NCBI RefSeq assembly: GCF_046254955.1
Contig: NZ_JBJXRG010000001.1
Location: forward strand, 434,001 to 498,000
Length of the DNA: 64,000 bases
Direction of reading: 5' to 3'
From: Qipengyuania_C sp046254955
Lineage (GTDB): Bacteria > Pseudomonadota > Alphaproteobacteria > Sphingomonadales > Sphingomonadaceae
Translations under genes and position numbers: made by a program
Part shown: positions 24,885 through 35,733 of the stretch, piece after piece
How positions within the stretch are numbered: the stretch's first letter is position 1
Layout of the letters: every line of letters starts with the position of its first letter
Notes under the pieces: generated by a model
Databases searched by the model: none
The model's input: the letters and a program-made list of their open reading frames with translations, nothing else
Told to the model about the DNA's origin: nothing

Positions 24885-25802
24885 TTGCTCCACGTCGTCC
24901 ATCACGCCGACTACATGGCACCTCGTCCTGAGCGGGGCACTTTCAAGTTCGACAAATACTACCTGGTCATGGAAGCCTTGCGCGAGAGCGGCTATCCGCT
25001 GACCGAACATGCGCCCGAGCCCTGCCCGCGCCAATGGCTTGAGGCTGTACATTGCCCGAACTATGTCGACGAGGTCTTTCGCGCCGCAGTCCCGCGCGAA
25101 AAGGAGCGGCGCATCGGCTTCCCGGTGACCCCGCATATCGCCTCCAGAGTGCGCCACACCAATGGCGGGACATGGCTCGCCGCGCGGCTTGCCAAACGCC
25201 ATGGTTATGCCGCCAATAGCGCCGCCGGGAGCCACCACGCGCTGCACGACACCGGCGCGGGATACTGCGTGTTCAATGACTTGGCCGTCGCATCGAATCG
25301 CCTGATTGCCGAGGGAGATGCCCAGCGAATCCTAATCATCGATTGCGATGTCCATCAGGGTGACGGCACCGCCAGCCTCACCGCGGGGCGCGAAGACATC
25401 TTCACGCTCTCGCTCCATGCCGAGAAGAATTTCCCGGCACGAAAGGCGCGTTCCAGCCGCGACATAGCCCTGCCCGATGGCACAGACGATGACGGCTATC
25501 TTGAAGCGCTTTCGCGCAACGTGCCCGAACTGCTGAAAGACTTCGCGCCTGACCTGGTGCTGTACCAAGCCGGGGTCGACCCGCACGTCGATGACCGGCT
25601 GGGTCGCCTTGCGCTGAGCGACAGCGGGCTGGTGGCGCGCGATCGCTATGTTATCGGCGAGGCGCGGCGGCGCGGAATCCCGATCGCCTCGGCGCTCGGC
25701 GGCGGCTATGGCGATGATCAGCGCGCGGTGGCCGAGCGCCATGCACGCTCGATGGTTGCGATGGCAGCGGAAAGCACGAAGGTGGCAATCCTCGCGGCAT
25801 AG
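24885..25802 (+). CDS. histone-deacetylase-family amidohydrolase
   Basis: A 305-residue class of zinc amidohydrolase related to acetoin-utilisation protein/acetylpolyamine amidohydrolase. The start LHVVHHADYMAP, the tandem-His motif GSHHALHDTGAGYCVFND and the zinc site IIDCDVHQGDGTA are present; a late GGGYGDD closes the active site. The start must be TTG 24885, because the conserved LHVVHH begins right there and the first ATG lies after it. It probably removes acetyl groups from small amines or proteins in the cytoplasm. Confidence 0.88.
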   Translation: MLHVVHHADYMAPRPERGTFKFDKYYLVMEALRESGYPLTEHAPEPCPRQWLEAVHCPNYVDEVFRAAVPREKERRIGFPVTPHIASRVRHTNGGTWLAARLAKRHGYAANSAAGSHHALHDTGAGYCVFNDLAVASNRLIAEGDAQRILIIDCDVHQGDGTASLTAGREDIFTLSLHAEKNFPARKARSSRDIALPDGTDDDGYLEALSRNVPELLKDFAPDLVLYQAGVDPHVDDRLGRLALSDSGLVARDRYVIGEARRRGIPIASALGGGYGDDQRAVAERHARSMVAMAAESTKVAILAA

Positions 25803-25843
25803 GCTACCGTTTCCGCCTCGATTCTTGGTGGAAGGTGGAGACG

Positions 25844-27295
25844 ATGGCGGATTTCGAAACGGATTACCTGATTGTAGGCGCGGGCGCGGTGGGCCTCGCA
25901 TTCGCCGATACGCTGATTGACGAAGACCCCGATTGCCACATCACCTTCGTCGACAAACACGCCAAGCCAGGCGGGCACTGGAACGATGCCTATTCCTTCG
26001 TCACTCTGCATCAACCCAGCGCTTTCTATGGGGTGCCCTCAACCGAGTTTCCCAGCGAACAGGTCGACATGCACGGCCCCAACAAGGGGCTACGTGCGCT
26101 GGCCAGTGGGGCCGAAGTGCTGGCTTACTTCGAGCGGGTGATGAACATGCGCCTGCTGCCAACTGGCCGCGTCGAATACTACCGGCTGAGTGAGTTCAAG
26201 GGTAGGAACCAAGCAGGTGAGGCGAAGATTGTTTCGATCCTTGGTGGTGAGGAGACGACCATCACAGTGCGCCGCAAACTCGTCGACGCGACATTCTATC
26301 AGACCTCCGTCCCCGCAACCCATAAGCGAGCATTCAGCGAGGGTGAGGGCGTCACAACTGTCCCTCCTGGCGAATTGCCGCAGTTATGGAAAGCGCCTGA
26401 AGCGCTTCCCGATCACTACGTCATCCTAGGCGCGGGCAAGACCGCGATGGATACCGCCGTGTGGCTGATCCAGGCTGGAGTCGATCCAGCTACCATCAGC
26501 TGGGTTCGCCCACGCGAGAGCTGGCTATGGAACCGCATTTACAATCAGCCAGGCGAAGACTTTATCGAAACCGTGGTCGATATGCAGATTGCGATCATGG
26601 AGGCCGCCAACAAGTCCAATGACGGCGCAGAGATGATGAGAATACTGGGCGAGAAGGACTACTATCTCCGGATAGATCCTGATGTGGAGCCAGAGATGTT
26701 CCATTTCGCCACCGTCTCGCAAGGCGAGGTGGATATCATGCGCCAGATCAAGCACGTCATCCGCAATGGCCGGGTGCAGGCAATTGAATCCGGCAAGCTG
26801 GTTTTTGCCGATAGCGAGGTCGAAGTACCCGAAAACAGCCTGTTTATCGATTGCACTGCCACTGCGGTGCCGTTTGGCAGGACCAAGCAGCTCAAACCCA
26901 TTTTTGATGGCGAAACAATCACACTCCAGCCTCTGCATGTGCCGCTTGTCGTATTCAGCGCTTCCATCTGTGCCCTGATCGAAGCGCACTACGAAGGCGA
27001 CGATGCCAAGAATGCTCTCGCCACGCCCGGGCCGTTGACCGACACGCCTGCGACATTCCCTTATGCGCAGTTCATTTCGATGATGAACCGCGGCGCGTGG
27101 TCACAGGACGCGCGGATTAGCGATTGGATCAGCAGCAGCCGGCTGGACCTGGCTGGACCTACCATCGCAAAGCTTGTTGCCGAAAACAGCCCGAAGCTCG
27201 AAGCAATTGGTGCATTCCAACAGGCAGTCATGGGGAATATGCCCGCGCTCGCTCAGCTGGGGATGAAAGCCAAGGCTATCCACGAAGCTGCTTGA
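25844..27295 (+). CDS. FAD/NAD(P)-binding oxidoreductase
   Basis: A 483-residue flavoprotein. The FAD Rossmann motif is DYLIVGAGAVGLAFADTL near the N-terminus, followed by a PGGHWNDAYSFV segment typical of flavin monooxygenase-like proteins. A second nucleotide-binding motif, YVILGAGKTAMDTAVWL, lies near residue 190. Many uncharacterised NAD(P)-binding proteins of this type exist; substrate unknown. GTG 25835 is an alternative start but GGTGGAG precedes ATG 25844. Confidence 0.8.
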   Translation: MADFETDYLIVGAGAVGLAFADTLIDEDPDCHITFVDKHAKPGGHWNDAYSFVTLHQPSAFYGVPSTEFPSEQVDMHGPNKGLRALASGAEVLAYFERVMNMRLLPTGRVEYYRLSEFKGRNQAGEAKIVSILGGEETTITVRRKLVDATFYQTSVPATHKRAFSEGEGVTTVPPGELPQLWKAPEALPDHYVILGAGKTAMDTAVWLIQAGVDPATISWVRPRESWLWNRIYNQPGEDFIETVVDMQIAIMEAANKSNDGAEMMRILGEKDYYLRIDPDVEPEMFHFATVSQGEVDIMRQIKHVIRNGRVQAIESGKLVFADSEVEVPENSLFIDCTATAVPFGRTKQLKPIFDGETITLQPLHVPLVVFSASICALIEAHYEGDDAKNALATPGPLTDTPATFPYAQFISMMNRGAWSQDARISDWISSSRLDLAGPTIAKLVAENSPKLEAIGAFQQAVMGNMPALAQLGMKAKAIHEAA

Positions 27296-27341
27296 ACTGC
27301 CTATTCACGCTTGAGATAGAAATACGCTATACAATGCGCGT

Positions 27342-28049
27342 ATGAAACGGCGCGATCTCTTGAAAAGCGGATTGGCCGCAGGCGCGCTTGCGGCTTTGCC
27401 TGCGCGTGCATTTGCGACAGCAAAAGCCGGATCGGCGCGCGACCGCGTGCTGTTCGATATCGCCAAACGCGAGCTGGAACGCGCCGGTGACGTGATCTGG
27501 CGCAAGGATATCGTCGGAATTGCCGATTTCGGTCTCCATTCCGCGCTGCCGCGCTTCCATTTCGTCAATCTCGAGCAGGACAGCGTAGAAAGCTTCCGTG
27601 TGGCGCATGGTACCGGCTCCGATCCCGAGCATGACGGGTTCCTCAATCGCTTCTCGAATACCGAGGGCTCGAACGCGACCAGCCGCGGTGCTTATGTCAC
27701 CTGGGAATGGTACACGGGCCGCTACGGCACGTCGGTTCGCCTGGGCGGTCTCGATCCCACCAATAATGCGGCATTCGAACGCTATATCGTGATGCACTCT
27801 GCAAAATATGCCGAACCCGAACATGTCGAGCGCTGGGGGCGGCTGGGCCGCTCGAACGGTTGTTTTGCGCTCGGGAAAGAGGATTTCCGGACCGCCCTGT
27901 TGCGGCTTTCCGGCGGTCGCCTGCTTTACGCCGATGTGCTTGGCCTTGATGAAGATGGCACACAGAAACCCATGCCCCAAGACTTGCAATTGCTTGCGGC
28001 GGAATATCCGCGCACCACGCAGGAAAGGCTAATGCCCGGAAGCTACTAG
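27342..28049 (+). CDS. murein L,D-transpeptidase-like protein (YkuD_2 type)
   Basis: A 235-residue exported protein. The N-terminus MKRRDLLKSGLAAGALAALPARAFA is Tat-like (RRDLLK). The body has the conserved ISDF-type segment (IVGIADFGLHSALPRF), HGTGSDPEHDGF, and the probable active site GRLGRSNGCFAL with Cys in a SxGC context. It belongs to the catalytic-domain-like group that resembles L,D-transpeptidases and may act on peptidoglycan cross-links. It converges on a classical L,D-transpeptidase gene. Confidence 0.75.
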   Translation: MKRRDLLKSGLAAGALAALPARAFATAKAGSARDRVLFDIAKRELERAGDVIWRKDIVGIADFGLHSALPRFHFVNLEQDSVESFRVAHGTGSDPEHDGFLNRFSNTEGSNATSRGAYVTWEWYTGRYGTSVRLGGLDPTNNAAFERYIVMHSAKYAEPEHVERWGRLGRSNGCFALGKEDFRTALLRLSGGRLLYADVLGLDEDGTQKPMPQDLQLLAAEYPRTTQERLMPGSY

Positions 28050-28065
28050 GGTTAGCTGGGGCGAC

Positions 28066-29463
28066 TTAGGTCGTCTGCAAATCGTCGATGATTTCGACTA
28101 CTTCCTCGCTCGTCTTGCGCGCGCGATTGGATTCGCGTGGCTGGTCGAGCGCCGCCAGGACCGGCTCGTCGCGCCCGTAAATGTCCTTGAATGTGCGCAG
28201 CTCGCCATCGATGTCCGAAGCCATCGTGAAGTAAGTGATATAGACGGGAAATTCGCGTTGCATCGGAACCTTGGTGTAATCGCCCGACGTCACGATCTCG
28301 ATCGCTTCTTCCTTGGTTGCGCCTTTACCGACAATCGCCATCGTGATCGCCAGTTCAAGCGCGCGCTCGGTGCGAATGCAGCCATGCGAGAGAGCGCGCA
28401 TGTCATTAGCGAAGAGATGCCGTGAAGGTGTATCGTGCAGAAAAATCGCATGCGGATTGGGCATGTCGAGCTTCATCATGCCGAGCGAATTGGTCGGTCC
28501 GGGCTGTTGCACCACGCCGATCCACCCACCTGCGCCCTTCGTGGCCTTGTAGCCCTGCGATTGCGCCCATTTGGGATTGTTGAGTACCTTCTGGCCCAGC
28601 CCTTCGCCTTTCACTATCGATTGGGGGACGGTCCAGGTGGGATTAAACACTACGCCTTCGACAATCTCGGCCAATTGCGGGGTCGCATTGCGCCCCGGTT
28701 TGCCGACGATCGTTCGATATGTGCTGATGATTTTGTCATTGACGGTCAGGCGCAGCTGGAATTCGGGCACATTGGTGAGAAGGTACTGGTTGCCGAGATC
28801 GCGTGGAAGCCAGCGCCAGCGATCGAGATTGGCCATGATCAGCTTGCGGCGCCCGGCTTCCGCTTGCGGCGTATCGGCCAATGCCTCGACCAGCCGCTGG
28901 TAATCCGGATGGGTGGGCCGGACCAAATTGAGCGCGTCGACGACGTCGCCTGTCTGTGACACCTGTGCCAGCAAATCGCGCGAGCGATACCGATCGGGAT
29001 CGGGATCAACCACGAACCACTGCTTGCGCGAAGACATCGGCGTGCGCCCATCGCGCATGTCTTCGACGAGCCAGATGAAATTGCGGCTGGCGATCTCGTC
29101 CAATTGGGGGCTCGGACCTGCAATCACGGCGGCACGCAAAGCAGCGATCTCGTAGTCGGCTGGATTGAGCCCTTCGCGATCAACTGTTTCCAGAGCGAAG
29201 GCGAGCTGCCCTGCCGCGTCAATCGACCACTCCGCCACCGGCGGCGAAAGATCCTGCATCACCGGCTCGCTGACGAATTCGGTTCCGGCGAAAGCCTGCT
29301 CCACGCCTTCAGCTTGCGAAGTCGGTACATCCATTTCCGTGCGCTCTTCGGACTCGCCCTCGGCTTGCGAGAGCAAGTCCTGCGGAGCCGCATTTTGCGC
29401 AGCAAGCGGAGCAGCTGCGACACTCAGCCCGAGTATCAGGGATAGAGACAGGTAATTCTTCAA
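28066..29463 (-). CDS. L,D-transpeptidase, LdtD/YcbB type
   Basis: A protein of about 465 residues with a signal peptide (LSLSLILGLSVAAAPLAAQ). After a low-complexity acidic stretch come a scaffold region (ETVDREGLNPADYEI, then LNLVRPTHPDYQRLVEAL) and the YkuD catalytic domain. The active site is LSHGCIRTERAL, with the catalytic Cys, preceded by HDTPSRHLF. It forms 3-3 cross-links or attaches proteins to peptidoglycan. TTG 29463 is preferred over GTG 29496 because GAAAGG lies six bases before it and it gives a clean signal peptide. Confidence 0.85.
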   Translation of the reverse strand: MKNYLSLSLILGLSVAAAPLAAQNAAPQDLLSQAEGESEERTEMDVPTSQAEGVEQAFAGTEFVSEPVMQDLSPPVAEWSIDAAGQLAFALETVDREGLNPADYEIAALRAAVIAGPSPQLDEIASRNFIWLVEDMRDGRTPMSSRKQWFVVDPDPDRYRSRDLLAQVSQTGDVVDALNLVRPTHPDYQRLVEALADTPQAEAGRRKLIMANLDRWRWLPRDLGNQYLLTNVPEFQLRLTVNDKIISTYRTIVGKPGRNATPQLAEIVEGVVFNPTWTVPQSIVKGEGLGQKVLNNPKWAQSQGYKATKGAGGWIGVVQQPGPTNSLGMMKLDMPNPHAIFLHDTPSRHLFANDMRALSHGCIRTERALELAITMAIVGKGATKEEAIEIVTSGDYTKVPMQREFPVYITYFTMASDIDGELRTFKDIYGRDEPVLAALDQPRESNRARKTSEEVVEIIDDLQTT

Positions 29464-29619
29464 GACGGCCCTTTCACATACCGAACCCGCGGCCACGCGG
29501 CTTCATTCGCCGGGCGATCTAACGGAATTTCGCCCCGTTCATCAACAATTCGTGCTGACTGAAGCCTGAATTGCAAGAGAAGTGATGACGCAGCGCAACA
29601 TGGCCGATAAGGGCAGGCA

Positions 29620-30507
29620 ATGAGTGCAACCCCATCCTATCTGCGGCCGATCGTGGCGGTGATCATCGGGATTGCACTTTTCTCGACGATGGACGCGGTC
29701 ATGAAAAGTGCGTCGCTCGCGATCGGTGCATTCAGCGCCTATTTCCTGCGCTGCATCGTCGGATTTTGCATTATCGCTCCGGTCTGGTGGCTGCGGACGC
29801 GCGCAATGCCATCGCGCGCAGTCATGCGGATCCACATCAAGCGCAGCGTAGTGGTGGCCTTCATGGGGCTATCGTTTTTTTACGCCATCGTGCGTTTGCC
29901 GCTCGCCGAAGCGATCGCGATTTCTTTCATTGCGCCGCTCATAGCATTGTTCCTGGCGGCGGTATTGCTGGGAGAGAAGATCGAGCTGAGATCGATTGTC
30001 GCCGGGGTTGCCGGTCTCGCCGGTGTGCTGCTGATTGTCGGCGGAAAAGTCGGCAGCGAAGAGATGACCGACGAAGTGGTTTGGGGCCTCGCCGCTGTGG
30101 TGTTTTCTGCCGTTCTGTATGCCTGGAACCTGATCCTGCAGCGCGAGCAGGCGCTCGTCGCCAAGCCGACCGAAGTCAGCACCTTCCAGAACGGTATAGT
30201 CGCCCTGGTCCTGCTGGGCGCCACGCCATTCCTGCTCGAATGGCCCAATATGCAGGTGTGGGGGGAGCTGGTCCTCGGCGCGCTACTGGCGATTTCCGCT
30301 GCTGTGATGCTCACATGGGCCTATGCCCGCGCCGAAGCGCAGGTGCTGGTGCCTTTCGAATACACCGGTTTCCTGTGGGCAGTGCTGCTGGGCTGGCTCA
30401 TGTTCGGCGAGGATGTGACCGGCTGGACAATTTCCGGCGCATCGCTGATCATTCTTGCCTGCCTGATCGCTAGCCGCCGCAAGCGGCCGGAGCAAAGTGC
30501 GCTTTAA
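29620..30507 (+). CDS. EamA/RhaT-family drug/metabolite transporter
   Basis: A 295-residue, ten-helix DMT permease with two EamA repeats. Repeat 1 contains FLRCIVGFCIIAPVWWLRTR and PLAEAIAISFIAPLIALFLAA with LLGEKIELRSIVAG; repeat 2 contains TWAYARAEAQVLVPFEYTGFLWAVLLGWLMFGE. Probably an exporter of small polar metabolites; substrate unknown. It overlaps the convergent small gene by four bases. Confidence 0.87.
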   Translation: MSATPSYLRPIVAVIIGIALFSTMDAVMKSASLAIGAFSAYFLRCIVGFCIIAPVWWLRTRAMPSRAVMRIHIKRSVVVAFMGLSFFYAIVRLPLAEAIAISFIAPLIALFLAAVLLGEKIELRSIVAGVAGLAGVLLIVGGKVGSEEMTDEVVWGLAAVVFSAVLYAWNLILQREQALVAKPTEVSTFQNGIVALVLLGATPFLLEWPNMQVWGELVLGALLAISAAVMLTWAYARAEAQVLVPFEYTGFLWAVLLGWLMFGEDVTGWTISGASLIILACLIASRRKRPEQSAL

Positions 30508-30674
30508 GACTGGTCCTGCATTACAGGAGAGGGAGCCACTTCGCCCGCTTCCGCAGGTGAACTGCTAAGCGCAAGCGCTGCGCCAAAGCATGCAGCAACA
30601 GCGAGGCATGCGGCCATCACGCCTGCGCGCACCGGTTTGTGCTTCTCGTCATCGGCAAACATTAGACTATTCAA
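30504..30674 (-). CDS. small single-pass membrane protein, unknown
   Basis: A 56-residue protein if it starts at TTG 30674, which has AGGAG seven bases upstream; ATG 30662 would give 52. The chain has a basic head (DDEKHKPVRAG), one hydrophobic helix (VMAACLAVAACFGAALALSSS) and an acidic tail. No family recognised. It diverges from acnA, and is the only gene on that side of the acnA promoter region. Confidence 0.45.
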   Translation of the reverse strand: MNSLMFADDEKHKPVRAGVMAACLAVAACFGAALALSSSPAEAGEVAPSPVMQDQS

Positions 30675-30864
30675 TTTCAAACTCCTCGGGCACGAACGGG
30701 CACGCTCATATTCTGGCTTTCCCAACCAATGCAAAGAGTTGCCGATGGTTCCGTCTCCGCCCCCTTGACGCAGAGCCGGGAGTCGCGCAGTTGCGCTGGC
30801 AACAGCCGCTTCCCCTTCGCCAAAGAAGCCAGGCGGCCCGCATACAGAAAGGATTGCTCGCACG

Positions 30865-33536
<2,672 letters not shown>

Positions 33537-33540
<4 letters not shown>

Positions 33541-33983
33541 GTCTGCGGAGCTTCGCTTTCGCTCTCGCGGCACCGCTCGCATTGGCAGGCTGCGCTTCGA
33601 ACAGTGCAGTCTACGGTCCCGACGCGGTCGATATCGCGAATGCCCGTGTGGCGACCATTACCGCCGATCAGCTGGCGATACTGCTGGCAGCGGGAGAGGT
33701 GGTGCTGATCGACGTACGAACGCCGTATGAATTCGCCGACAGCCGTATCGAGGGAGCGCTCAATGCGCCACTGACGCACTTCGACCCGGCGGCAATACCC
33801 GATGACACAACGCGCGAGGTAATCCTCTACTGCGGCTCTTCGCGCCGCTCAGGCATCGCGGCGGAACAGCTTGCCCAGCATAGCGGCACCATTGTCCGTC
33901 ATCTCGAAGGCGGAATCCGAGAATGGACCGATGCCGGGTTCGAGACCGTGGCGAACGATCCTTCGGACGATCCGCGGCGCTAG
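33537..33983 (+). CDS. rhodanese-domain lipoprotein
   Basis: A 148-residue lipoprotein. The signal ends in the lipobox LAGC, so the Cys near residue 19 should be lipidated. The rest is a single rhodanese domain with LIDVRTPYEFADSRIEGALN and active-site loop YCGSSRRSG. Such domains transfer or carry sulfane sulfur. The start is inside the acnA stop (ATGA), giving translational coupling, although aconitase is cytoplasmic and this protein should be periplasmic. It converges on ruvB. Confidence 0.82.
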
Positions 33984-33986
33984 GCC

Positions 33987-35036
33987 TTACTTACCCTCGT
34001 CGAACAGGCCGGATTGATTGTCGGACCCTCTCGCCTGTGCTGGTGGGGGCGTCATTTCCATATGTTCCCATCCGGTGTCGTTGAGCATGCGGCCGCGCGC
34101 GGTGCGGGCGACAAGTCCTAGCTGGATCAGGTAAGGCTCAATCACTTCCTCGACCGTGTCGCGCGGTTCCGACAAACCGGCGGCGAGCGTTTCGACACCG
34201 ACCGGCCCGCCTTTGTAAGTGGTTGCAATCATGGCGAGATAGCGCCGGTCCATCGCATCTAGGCCCAGCCGGTCAATCTCGAGCCGGGTCAGCGCGCTAT
34301 CGGCAATCGCGCGCGTCACCATGCCGTCACCCGCCACTTCGGCAAAGTCTCGCACCCGCCTGAGCAACCGCCCGGCCACGCGCGGAGTGCCACGCGAACG
34401 GCGGGCAATCTCGCGCGCGCCTTGGGCATCGATGTCGAGGCCGAGCAGGCGCGCGCCGCGCTGGACCACCTGGTCAAGCTCGTCATGGGAGTAGAAGTTG
34501 AGCCGCACGGGAATGCCGAAGCGGTCGCGCAATGGCGTGGTCAGCAGGCCTTGCCGGGTGGTTGCGCCCACCAGCGTGAACGGCGGCAAGTCGATCCGGA
34601 CCGAGCGTGCGGACGGGCCCTCGCCGATAATGATATCGAGCGCGCGGTCCTCCATCGCCGGATAGAGGATTTCCTCGACTACCGGATTGAGGCGATGGAT
34701 TTCGTCGATGAACAGCACATCGTTGGGCTCTAGATTGGTGAGCAGCGCGGCAAGATCGCCCGCCTTGGCGATCACCGGGCCGGACGTGGCGCGAAAGCCT
34801 ACGCCCATTTCCTTCGCCACGATTTGCGCCAGCGTTGTCTTGCCCAGGCCGGGAGGGCCGAAGAACAGTACGTGGTCCATCGCCTCGCCCCGCCCGCGCG
34901 CCGCCTCGATAAAGACGCGCAGGTTCTCGCGCGCGCCTTCCTGCCCGATGAACTCGCCAAGCGTCTTGGGCCGCAGCGCCGCATCGGGATCATCTGGCTG
35001 GCGATCAGGATCGTGAAGGGGGACGGGGTCAGTCAT
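33987..35036 (-). CDS. ruvB: Holliday junction branch migration ATPase RuvB
   Basis: A 349-residue AAA+ motor that drives branch migration with RuvA. It shows LGEFIGQEGARENLRV, Walker A GPPGLGKTTLAQ, Walker B LFIDEIHR, sensor GATTRQGLL and the C-terminal winged helix (YLIQLGLVARTARGRML). The first residues, MTDPVPLHDPDRQP, are encoded by a 41-bp segment that is repeated at 35459-35499 beyond the GIY-YIG cassette. The present start is ATG 35036. Confidence 0.96.
   Translation of the reverse strand: MTDPVPLHDPDRQPDDPDAALRPKTLGEFIGQEGARENLRVFIEAARGRGEAMDHVLFFGPPGLGKTTLAQIVAKEMGVGFRATSGPVIAKAGDLAALLTNLEPNDVLFIDEIHRLNPVVEEILYPAMEDRALDIIIGEGPSARSVRIDLPPFTLVGATTRQGLLTTPLRDRFGIPVRLNFYSHDELDQVVQRGARLLGLDIDAQGAREIARRSRGTPRVAGRLLRRVRDFAEVAGDGMVTRAIADSALTRLEIDRLGLDAMDRRYLAMIATTYKGGPVGVETLAAGLSEPRDTVEEVIEPYLIQLGLVARTARGRMLNDTGWEHMEMTPPPAQARGSDNQSGLFDEGK
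34995..35035. repeat. 41-bp direct repeat, copy A (ruvB 5' end)
   Basis: This segment, covering the first codons of ruvB, matches 35459-35499 in the same orientation at 36 of 41 positions. The two copies bracket the GIY-YIG cassette, as a long target duplication would. Confidence 0.85.
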
Positions 35037-35051
35037 TACAACTCCGCAATA

Positions 35052-35456
35052 CCGTCATGCTGAACTTGTTTCAGTATCCATCGCCCGTCATGCCTCGCTT
35101 GGTGAAACGCGACCGAACCCCCTGCGTATACCTGTTGGCGAGCGACTATCGCGGCGTTCTCTACACTGGCGTGACCTCGAACCTGCCTGGCCGAATTTGG
35201 CAGGATCGCGAGGGAGTAACGGGTGGTTTCACCAGCCACTATAAGGTTTTCAGGCTTGTCTATATCGAAGTCTTTGACACGATGGACGAAGCGATCGCGC
35301 GGGAAAAGCAAATCAAGAACTGGCGCAGGCAATGGAAGATCAACCTGATCGAAGCCGCAAACCCGCATTGGCGCGACCTTGCGAGCGATTTGGGCTTTGA
35401 GCCTCTCCCGCCCCGTCGTGGCGGTCATGGACCCTGAAACAAGTTCAGGGTGACGG
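35052..35456 (+). mobile_element. compact GIY-YIG cassette with inverted terminal repeats
   Basis: A 405-bp unit. Its ends (35052-35081 and 35427-35456) are inverted copies of each other at 26 of 30 positions. Each end holds a small hairpin of the form CTGAA-loop-TTCAG, extending to a 7-bp stem on the right. The single gene inside starts nine bases after the left end and stops inside the right end. 41-bp direct repeats of the ruvB start lie just outside. On the minus strand the ends translate to HPELVSGS and ILKQVQHDG, peptides seen in dispersed sphingomonad repeats. Mobility is inferred from this structure. Confidence 0.65.
35090..35437 (+). CDS. GIY-YIG nuclease-domain protein
   Basis: A 115-residue stand-alone GIY-YIG protein. 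The motif reads CVYLLAS (GIY position) and LYTGVTSNLPGRI (YIG position), with a later REKQIKNWRRQWKINLI segment carrying the catalytic Glu. It resembles the YhbQ/UvrC-N-like group whose genes are repeated in many alphaproteobacterial genomes. ATG 35090 gives the usual MPRLVKRDRTP start; 35057 lies in the inverted repeat and is rejected. It is the only gene in the cassette. Confidence 0.82.
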   Translation: MPRLVKRDRTPCVYLLASDYRGVLYTGVTSNLPGRIWQDREGVTGGFTSHYKVFRLVYIEVFDTMDEAIAREKQIKNWRRQWKINLIEAANPHWRDLASDLGFEPLPPRRGGHGP

Positions 35457-35458
35457 GG

Positions 35459-35499
35459 TGGCTGGCGATCAGGGTCGTGGAGAGGGACGGCATCAGTCA
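35459..35499. repeat. 41-bp direct repeat, copy B (relic of the ruvB start)
   Basis: Same orientation as 34995-35035 with five mismatches. On the minus strand it reads VTDAVPLHDPDRQP, nearly the ruvB N-terminus, then runs into the cassette. It also contains the stop codon (35497-35499) of the small gene between ruvA and ruvB. Confidence 0.85.
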
Positions 35500-35733
35500 C
35501 CAATTTTTGTCCTTTGGATCACTTGTGGCGCAGTGACTACCCCTCAGCATTCCGCCAACCCAAATTCCCCCAGAAGCATCACATTTCTCAGTTTCTTCAA
35601 TCCAATCCAGGACATGTCTAACGCCAACGGCTGTTACAATCCCGACCATAACTGCAATACTAACCAAGAGTAGAAGCGCCCTGAGCCCCCCATGCAACTT
35701 TAGCTTGCCATTGATACCTCTTTCGAGAACCAT
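35497..35733 (-). CDS. small membrane protein encoded between ruvA and ruvB
   Basis: A 78-residue protein. A basic N-terminus is followed by one helix (LRALLLLVSIAVMVGIVTAVGV) and a short outside domain with a Cys pair in EKCDASGGIWVGGMLRGSHC. The CxxxGGxW-Cys pattern suggests a disulfide. Its ATG (35733) overlaps the ruvA stop, so it is translated with ruvA. Its stop lies in the 41-bp repeat; before the cassette inserted, the stop and a GTG start for ruvB probably overlapped (GTGA). No function recognised. Confidence 0.6.
   Translation of the reverse strand: MVLERGINGKLKLHGGLRALLLLVSIAVMVGIVTAVGVRHVLDWIEETEKCDASGGIWVGGMLRGSHCATSDPKDKNW

Noticed and set aside
35036..35503. Minus-strand 155-codon frame through the GIY-YIG cassette as a gene
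   Set aside because: It combines a relic ruvB start with the antisense of the nuclease gene and the repeat peptides HPELVSGS and ILKQVQHDG. Treated as structure of the cassette, not a protein gene.
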